Positions 57,701-64,000 of a stretch of DNA of 64,000 bases are shown here, piece after piece; position 1 is the stretch's first letter; each line of letters begins with the position of its first letter. The notes under the pieces were generated by a model. The model did no database searches. It saw only the letters and a list, made by a program, of their open reading frames with translations, and was not told where the DNA came from. The stretch is from Romanomermis culicivorax (lineage: Eukaryota > Nematoda > Enoplea > Mermithida > Mermithidae). Location: contig CAWUHX010000149.1 in assembly GCA_963922205.1 (NCBI GenBank), forward strand, positions 186,001 through 250,000, in the 5' to 3' direction. A program made the position numbers and the translations under genes.

Positions 57701-60700
57701 CATCCTAAAAAGTGTAAAATGCAAAATCCGGAAAACATTTTTATACCACATTTTTAACCACATTATATATTTCGCATCTAATGAGTGTCAATGATGAAGT
57801 TTTTTGATACCTACAGTCAATTTTTTATAAATATTCTTCTGTTTTTTCCCCTTCTTTTTTCATTTTTCTCCTTTTTCTCTTTTTTTCTTTTCCTCGGCGC
57901 GCGGAAATATGTTCATGCAAATAGTAAACAACCTGTGTATATGGAAACCATTTTTCTGGAGTTGACTGCAGCGGTTAGGCGAAAAAATTGAGATAAACAT
58001 ATTTCGGCCTACGATGCAGTTTTATTGTTTGCTCAACGATTTCTAAGGATTATTTTGCTTTCCGGTGCTCATTTAAAAATAGATAGACTATAGGTCAATG
58101 CATCTCAAGTCTCGTACACAAAAAAATGCTATGCGAAAATTCCAAACTTTGGCGTACTGTAGCTTTGCGAACTTTATATTTTATGCAATTTGAGAATTAT
58201 CTATTCAGTATACGAAACTTGTCCTAACGTCTTTATCATTGTTTCACAATGGAGGTCGCAATGATCAGAAAATGCAATTACAAGATGGTGTTCAACTTCC
58301 AAGCCATGGGACCCCCTAGCAGTGCATGAATTTCGGTAATTTTTGTCAGCAAGTTGAAGTGTATTGAAAATTTTTTGGTGCTTTCGAGCTTTTGCAGTGG
58401 ATATAGTGATTTTTGTGTAAAAAGTAGCAATTTTTATTCTCAAAATTTGATGTTTCCGGCAACGATGCATTCTTAATACACACTTAACACTTGAAATCCT
58501 ACAGTAAATTGCAGCCCATATATTTACCCAACATTGGGTAAATTTAAAGAACACGATGTTTGACGTACATAAACATACAGAATTTAAAAAGAGTGAATAC
58601 AAAAAATCAAAATGATCGAAAATTTTCAACTTTTGTCTTTCTGTAGCTGTGCGAGTTTTGGTTTCCAAATAAAATGAATATATTTTCTTTCCTAACGCAT
58701 CAAGTTACATCAAATATGTGATTTTCAGGTGGGGGTTTAATTTTTTACATGTCTAAAATAGGTTGAATCTTTTAAATTTTAGAATTTTTACGGTAAAAGC
58801 TTTTTTGCCAGGCCTATGTAGGGCTCAGGCCAAAAGGATGACCTTACTCGGTCGAACTATACTTTTCCGGCCCGCGCAGAACAGTCCATCAAAACAAAGC
58901 GTACTGCGAATTGTTGTATGACTTTTTTCAACGCCAGTCATTCAAATAATGACGAGTCATGAGAATGATGCCGCTGCCTCGAAAATAGGTTTTCAAGAGG
59001 TCGATATATTAAACATATAGGAGGTGATGCAAAGCTTTTGATTGGTTTGTTCCAAAAATTCTTAATTCGGTTGACTGGTCACCTGTCTTGATTTCCTTTT
59101 TTGGAATCAAGAATGTATTTGGCATATTGGAATTGAGTTATGAGTTGATTTCTTCCGTCCGTGTGAAATCATAAAATCGCGCGTGATGGGATTTTAACTT
59201 GATTTTTTCCTGGATATGTTAAATATTTTTCATTTACAGAGCGTGATTTTTGAAAAGACTTTTTTTACGTTTGTTTTCGACATTTCACACAAATTTTTCA
59301 CAAATCAAGTGGCGCTGCTCGAATTTTGTATTTACACGTCTAATAAAAAAACTACTGTAACTCTAAACACTTTATGGTCAAAATTTTCAACTCTCAATAG
59401 TCAAAAATATCTCTAACCTCGTATAGTAAGAATGTTGCGAACCAAAGGCGATAAGTAGTGAATTCATGTGGTCATTTTCTGGTCCCAAACCAGTCAGTAT
59501 CATTTCAAATGTATCTTGAAATATCAACGTGTGGTGGCTCATTCGACTATCTTTGATCGCTTCTTCATTGCTCAGGTGAGACAAGTTGAATGCGCGCTGA
59601 AAAAGCGTTAAAAATGTGAAAAAAACTGGTTGGATAAATTACTAGAGAATAATTAAGTAAGTCTAACGTCAGCAAGAGAGGAAAAAGTTGAACACAATTG
59701 GAAGCTTTCACGTCCATGATTTATTGTTCATTATCTTAAGTACACTACTATAGGTTGAAAAACGTAATCCGAGCTTTACTTTATGTCTCATTTACTAAAA
59801 GAGATACACTAGAACAAGGCAAGATGCCTGCCTACAGGTAGGTAAAGCCCTGAAAGAAGAAAGGCTGGAGAAAAACCCGAGAGTTTGGAAATATGAATTT
59901 TGCTGATTGTCCGTAAAGATGTGATCTTTTCATCCATGAGACAACTCCGAGCCTATCTTTCCCCAAAACAGTGCTGGAATAGGAAAGATGTCCAACATAG
60001 AATTGATGATTTAGTATCATTTATGCCCAAGGTGAAAAAGTCACAAACGTGTTTAAAAATTCATTAAACAGTTATAGACCGTGTTAAATTTATTTTACGT
60101 TGGGCTTGATCTATAGTCCATGTACTTTGAAATGACAGATGTAGTGACATGGAAGGAGTAAGTTCAATTTGGCACAAATTTTTTACGGTTGAACAACTAT
60201 ATAGTATTGTCAAAGAATTAAAGAAACGGCATTTTGCTTATCAATTTCTGATAGTACTAATATTTAAATGCATTTAGCCAGGTTATTGGAAAAAATTGTC
60301 AGTCGTTTTTTTGTTGCTGATAGCCGAGAAAGATTTTCCTATTGATTAGATTAAAGAGTTCGATATTTTTCCAAATCGAACCTACTTTTCACGCTTCACT
60401 GCATTTCCCAATAAATGGGCTATGGCTGGAGTACCGAAATCCAAGATAGCTTGACACTATGTCAAGTTTCTTCAATAATTGCAAAAATTCTACTGAAACG
60501 TATGCATTTTGAAACAATAACAATGAACGAAAATACTATAGTCTGTTTTTCTTGAAACGCTTGTAAATAAAACAATTGGAAAGCAAGTGCCATTTCATAT
60601 TTTTACCATTTTCTGTCAAATAGTCAAGTTGCAACTTGATTACAGAAAATAAATCAAGATGGACGACCAATTAAATCGATTAGAAATTTTTGGTCAAATC

Positions 60701-61622
60701 AATCAGGAGCTTTGCTTCGCATCTCACATGTTATACATGTCGACCCTTTCAAAAACGATTATCGAAGCAGGTTCACGTCGGAGAGGGCCGCCACTTGATT
60801 CCCCGGCGAACCTTACAGGGAATTTTGATAACTGAGAGTTTTATTCATTTTACTCAAAAGGATAGTCACTTCACACGGGGAATCCAATCGGTAAACTAAT
60901 AATTATATTTTCTGAGACTGTCCGGAAAAACATCAAAATGCGCGTTTTTCAAGTAAAATGCAGTATTTTTTAAAATAATCTGAGTTTTTGATTTTGTCGC
61001 TTAGTCTCTTGTCTTTCTCCACCGGCTCGACTCAGATCTGTGGGACGAAGGAAATGTGGTTTCTTTCGCAATTACTACATTTTAGGGTGAAAAACAGGGA
61101 CTTCTGACACGTTTCTGGAAAATGTAAAAAAAATCAATTTGCAAATTTCCGGTGCGAAATATTGCTTACAAAAACATAGCATACTGTGATAACCATTTTT
61201 TGTCTTACCTTCATTTCAGGGCACTTTGAAAAAACCAATGCAAAAAGCTTCTGGGCCACCCTTCCGTTGTTTATCATTTTCAATTCGTCCCAAATTTCGC
61301 GCAATATTTTCATCTCTCTGGCCGACAAAGTTAACCGAACCGATTCTAAACTGTAAGGGCGACCGCCGGCGTTGACGCCCAATCTGCTCCTCATCCGGCG
61401 ACAGAATGTTCCAGAGCAGCAGCAACAACAAAGAACGTACTTCATACAAGGATGAAAGCAACAGCAATACTCATTCTTCGAGGGCGGGAGTTCGGCGTCG
61501 GCGCCGTCGAGATTGTCGGCCGTCGAAGTCGCTGTGGCGACCACTGCCGCTTCATTCGACTTGAGCATCATTTCCCAATCGTATTCGTATTTTGACCAGC
61601 AGAACCCAACGATATTGCCCAT
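54714..61622 (-). CDS. Globin with N-terminal extension and cysteine-rich stretch (3 exons)
   Basis: A heme-binding globin of 294 residues. Exons on the minus strand are 61622-61209, 59596-59418 and 55005-54714, joining in phase (414+179+292 nt). The start context AACATGG is good. Residues 1-9 (MGNIVGFCW) offer Gly2 for possible myristoylation and Cys8 for palmitoylation. Residues 53-74 hold ten cysteines, including CCC and CCCCC. The globin fold starts near residue 98 with LSAREMKILREIWDEL. SHHTLIF places a distal His at about residue 160, and FGSQH the proximal His at about 193. FDPSYWQVFGESF and VWIKTIFFILASMKAGY are helices G and H. Acylated globin X-type proteins are the nearest concept; the subfamily is inferred. 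Both introns are off the classical B12.2 and G7.0 sites. Confidence 0.87.
55215..55290. other. GC-rich patch in globin intron 2
   Basis: An isolated G+C-rich stretch (GGCGGCCCGG, GGGCCCGT words) in AT-rich intron DNA close to exon 3. It may be a transposon end, but no partner was found. Confidence 0.3.
55911..58226. mobile_element. Foldback-like inverted repeat in globin intron 2
   Basis: The arm 55911-56203 is closely matched by the inverse of 57650-58226 (for example AAAAAGTGTAAAATG and TTCTCAAATTGCATAAAA), with small indels. The arms are about 1.4 kb apart. The loop contains a copy of the CAAGCCTGTAG MITE family. No coding frame; the outer target duplication was not resolved. Confidence 0.65.
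57149..57345. repeat. CAAGCCTGTAG MITE family, divergent copy
   Basis: Starts CAAGCCTGTAGCCAGGAATT and continues with GGGGGCACACATTTTT and TTTACTGTAAAATTGGCA as at 15398. The right end is degraded (CCCCCTGCCTCC). Confidence 0.6.
60112..60423. mobile_element. MITE in globin intron 1 (TATAGTCCA.. ends)
   Basis: The left end TATAGTCCATGTACTTTGAA and the inverse of the right end (ATAGCCCATTTATTGGGAA) are imperfect inverted repeats. The whole segment matches 62268-62619. A third, partial copy starts near 60535. TA-rich flanks fit a Tc1/mariner-like target, unproven. Confidence 0.5.
60659..60835 (+). CDS. Small ORF of unknown function, antisense in globin intron 1
   Basis: An ATG in a strong context (AATCAAGATGG) opens 58 codons to a TGA. 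The translation starts MDDQLNRLEIFGQINQEL and contains a hydrophobic HMLYMSTL segment and a basic SRRRGPP stretch. The codons from 60750 on are noticeably richer in G+C than the flanks, as in the real exons of this window. A GATTACAG acceptor-like site lies 14 bp upstream, so it could be one exon of a larger gene. No family was recognised. It may equally be a chance frame or a repeat fragment. Confidence 0.3.
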   Translation: MDDQLNRLEIFGQINQELCFASHMLYMSTLSKTIIEAGSRRRGPPLDSPANLTGNFDN

Positions 61623-61629
61623 GTTAAAT

Positions 61630-63330
61630 AAATGATTGATAGAAGAAGAAAAGTCTGTTAAGCGGTCTAGTAAATGCTAAAGATGGACGAAATACTGTGA
61701 CAGCCGGTAAAGTATGAAAATAGCCATACGTCGCAGAACCGACGATTTCGTTGTATCGCAGGTCAAGCGATATCTGTTGGATATAAAAAGCGAAACTTTT
61801 GGGCTGTGAAATTGTTGCAGGCAAAATTCTTGTGGTATTTTTGGACTCTACCCACTGCAAAGCTTTGTGCAGCAGTCACTGCAAAAAGTAATTGATTCAT
61901 TCAAACTTTCGTTCCCAAATATAAACAAGCATACATATGTCCACAAGTTTTCAATTATATGTATTTACGGAAAGTGCTTGTTTTGAAATGTTTTCCAACT
62001 AATTCAATGTTTCAGCTTCCAGACGGTCGAGCATGATTGGGATATGGTAAATACTGATTGGTAACGTTCAAACATACTATTTCCCACTTCGAAGATTGCT
62101 GTAACATTTCTGACACTGTACATAAGACGACGCGTTGGAGGTAATTCTGAATTTTTTCAGACAATTACGGTGAAGTATCTGTTTGTAAAAAAAGCTTTTC
62201 TGATATTGACAAGTCTTTTCGAATGAAACTTTTGCATACATAGTTTTTGTTTCAGGGATAAGGATACTATAGCCTATTTATTTTGAAACGGCAAATGCAA
62301 CGACAAAAAAGTGGTATTTTCAATTTGGCACGCAACTTTCTTGGAACGAAAAACTTTGTACAATAGAAGAAATATGAACTCCGTCATTATAAGGAAGCCA
62401 GAGTCAAGCCAAATCTCCATGATTATCTATTTTTGATTTTAATAGAACTTTACGGTCAGGTAGGGCATTCGGCCAGATTATTGACGAAAATTTTCAGTCG
62501 GTGTCTTTGTCACTGATGAACGAGAAAGTTTTCTCATTCATTACAGTAATGCTTATTTTCGAATTGAACTTACTTCCATCGGTTCGGTGCATCTGCCATT
62601 CCAAAATAAATGTACTATAATGATAGGATATGCAAAATACATTTTCAGGTAGAAATTCCAAAATGAGTTATGTTATAGTCCATTCGGTAGCCTAAATTGA
62701 GTTTAGTAATGTAACACTTATCGTTCTTCACAATAGAATTTGTTTACACTAAAGCTTGCGTAAATGTACACAATTATTGTAAGTCTGCCTACATCTGACT
62801 TCATCACCCTAAGAAGCACAAGACATGCAAATGCATCGAATCGAGAGGCCTCTCTGAGGATCATAAGTCGCGCGATAGCGTCAACCTACAATAAACCTGG
62901 CCCCCAAATTTCATGTCCCCCCACCCTAGAGCCAAAACGTAAGAGCTAGAACCTTTAGGTTTTTCGCATAATTTCGGGCATAGGGACAAAATATGGGGTG
63001 CCTGTCATTTCGCCTCTATCTGCAAGTGGTGCTCGGCGGGGCCCCAAAAACATGCAAAAAACGCACTTGTTAAGAGTCCCCAGTCCCACCATGCCCCACA
63101 ATGGGTGTGGCATTTCCAAGCTCCATACTTCGGCCTAAGCATCTTGGGGTGCAATCTCAAACGAGATTTTTCATTTTTTTAAATATGGCCTCAATTCAAT
63201 TATATGGTGGTTCAAAGCGCCGGGAACCGCGAAATTCGACAATTTTGTTGTATAATACAAAAAAATAATTTTTTGCAGCATGCACTACTATTTTTTTGTA
63301 GTTTCAATTGAACCGGTAGCCTTATTGGAA
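61630..63330. other. Globin upstream region, no second gene seen
   Basis: Should contain the globin promoter, which could not be identified. It includes a MITE at 62268-62619. A GC-rich stretch at 62880-63140 has no open frame with a recognisable domain. Confidence 0.35.
62268..62619. mobile_element. MITE, second copy of the 60112 family
   Basis: Left end TATAGCCTATTTATTTTGAA; the inverse of the right end is TATAGTACATTTATTTTGGA. Interior segments (TTTCAGTCGGTGTCTTTG and others) follow the order of the copy at 60112. Confidence 0.55.
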
Positions 63331-63339
63331 TTATTGGGC

Positions 63340-64000
63340 TGTAAGGGTTTTCGACCATTGAGAATTCGATGGACGCGGTCACTTTACACAAAAAATTATC
63401 CCAGGTGTGAACAAGCATATTTTACTGATTTTTTTGTGGAAGGGGTTTCCGATCACAGGGAATTAGATTGATGCGATCACTTTCCACAAAAAAATATCCC
63501 CGATGTAAACAAACGTATTTTCATAATTTTTCTTTGGAAGGATTTTAGACCACGGGGAATTTGATGAAAGCAATCACTTTATACACAAAATTATATTTGG
63601 TGTGAACAAATGTATTTTTACGTTTTTTGAGGGAAAAGGTTTCTAACCATGGGGAATTAAATAAATGCGTCATTCTACACAAAAAAATTATTTCGGGTGT
63701 AACCAAGCCTATTTTCGTAATTTTTTTGTGGAAGCGGTTTTCGACGACGGGGAATTTAATGAATGCGATAACTTTACATTCAAAATTATACTGAGTGTAA
63801 AAAAATGTATTTCTGCGATTTTTGAGGCAAAAGATTTCTGATCATGAGGAATTCAATGGACGCAGTTACTTAAAACAAAAAAATGGTCATATGTGTAAAC
63901 AACTGTCTTTCAGCGATTTTTTGGGTTAAGGGATTCTTGACCATGGCGAATTCAATAGATATGGTCACTTTACACTCTGTTTACAACGTTTATTAAGTAC
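63340..64000. repeat. Tandem satellite, ~97-bp unit, at least seven units, continues past window
   Basis: A diagnostic segment (TTTCCGATCACGGGGAATTT-like, then AATGAATGCGATCACTTTACAC) recurs near 63350, 63446, 63543, 63638, 63737, 63832 and 63931. Units differ by scattered substitutions and short indels. No coding frame is conserved between units. Confidence 0.85.

Noticed and set aside
58201-58668. 155-codon minus-strand ORF in globin intron 2
   Set aside because: It overlaps the foldback arm and its dispersed relatives, and no domain was recognised.
61216-61467. Leu-rich minus-strand ORF overlapping globin exon 1
   Set aside because: It is a frame-shifted shadow of the cysteine-rich coding sequence.
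1-64000. CRISPR arrays, bacterial operons or riboswitches
   Set aside because: No regular direct repeats with unique spacers, and all genes are spliced animal genes.

Overview
This is a 64 kb stretch of an AT-rich animal nuclear genome, almost certainly an invertebrate. The evidence is spliced genes with GT..AG introns and short T-rich acceptors (mostly TTTTAG, TTTCAG or TTCCAG), and gene content that includes trehalase, ELL, an RNA polymerase III subunit and a globin with a possible lipid anchor. Long introns and intergenic DNA are packed with cut-and-paste DNA transposons. The phylum cannot be named from the sequence alone.

Four host genes are supported. (1) The last coding exon of a trehalase (+, 9256-9684). 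(2) A complete seven-exon ELL elongation-factor gene (+, 22630-35170), whose exons join in phase to a 625-residue protein with the N-terminal ELL domain and the C-terminal occludin/ELL domain. (3) An RNA polymerase III subunit RPC4/POLR3D gene (+, 43029-47994, possible tiny first exon at 40658-40671). (4) A three-exon globin gene (-, 61622-54714) encoding 294 residues, with a possible N-terminal acylation site and a cysteine-rich stretch before the globin fold. A 58-codon ORF of unknown status lies antisense in globin intron 1.

Layout: 1-2510 foldback element with tandem repeats, a Penelope-like GIY-YIG relic and a tRNA-derived SINE; 2510-9255 dispersed repeats, a foldback minisatellite and a decayed hAT transposon with intact ends; 9256-9684 trehalase; 9866-18700 nested hAT elements and MITEs; 18700-22600 gene-poor DNA; 22630-35170 ELL with at least six transposon copies in its introns; 35170-43000 minisatellite, a large PIF/Harbinger-like element and a Tc1/mariner-type MITE; 43029-47994 POLR3D with an hAT and a Harbinger MITE in one intron; 48230-50660 a broken Ty3/gypsy pol on the minus strand; 53277-54241 a Harbinger relic; 54714-61622 globin with a foldback in intron 2; 63340-64000 a tandem satellite with a repeat of about 97 bp that runs off the window.

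The most striking pattern is a short GC-rich hairpin (core GGCGC-TTC-GCGCC, usually preceded by an AAATTTTC-like tract). It recurs ten times inside several hAT-type families whose terminal inverted repeats otherwise differ. Most hAT calls rest on terminal inverted repeats plus exact or near-exact 8-bp target-site duplications read directly from the sequence.
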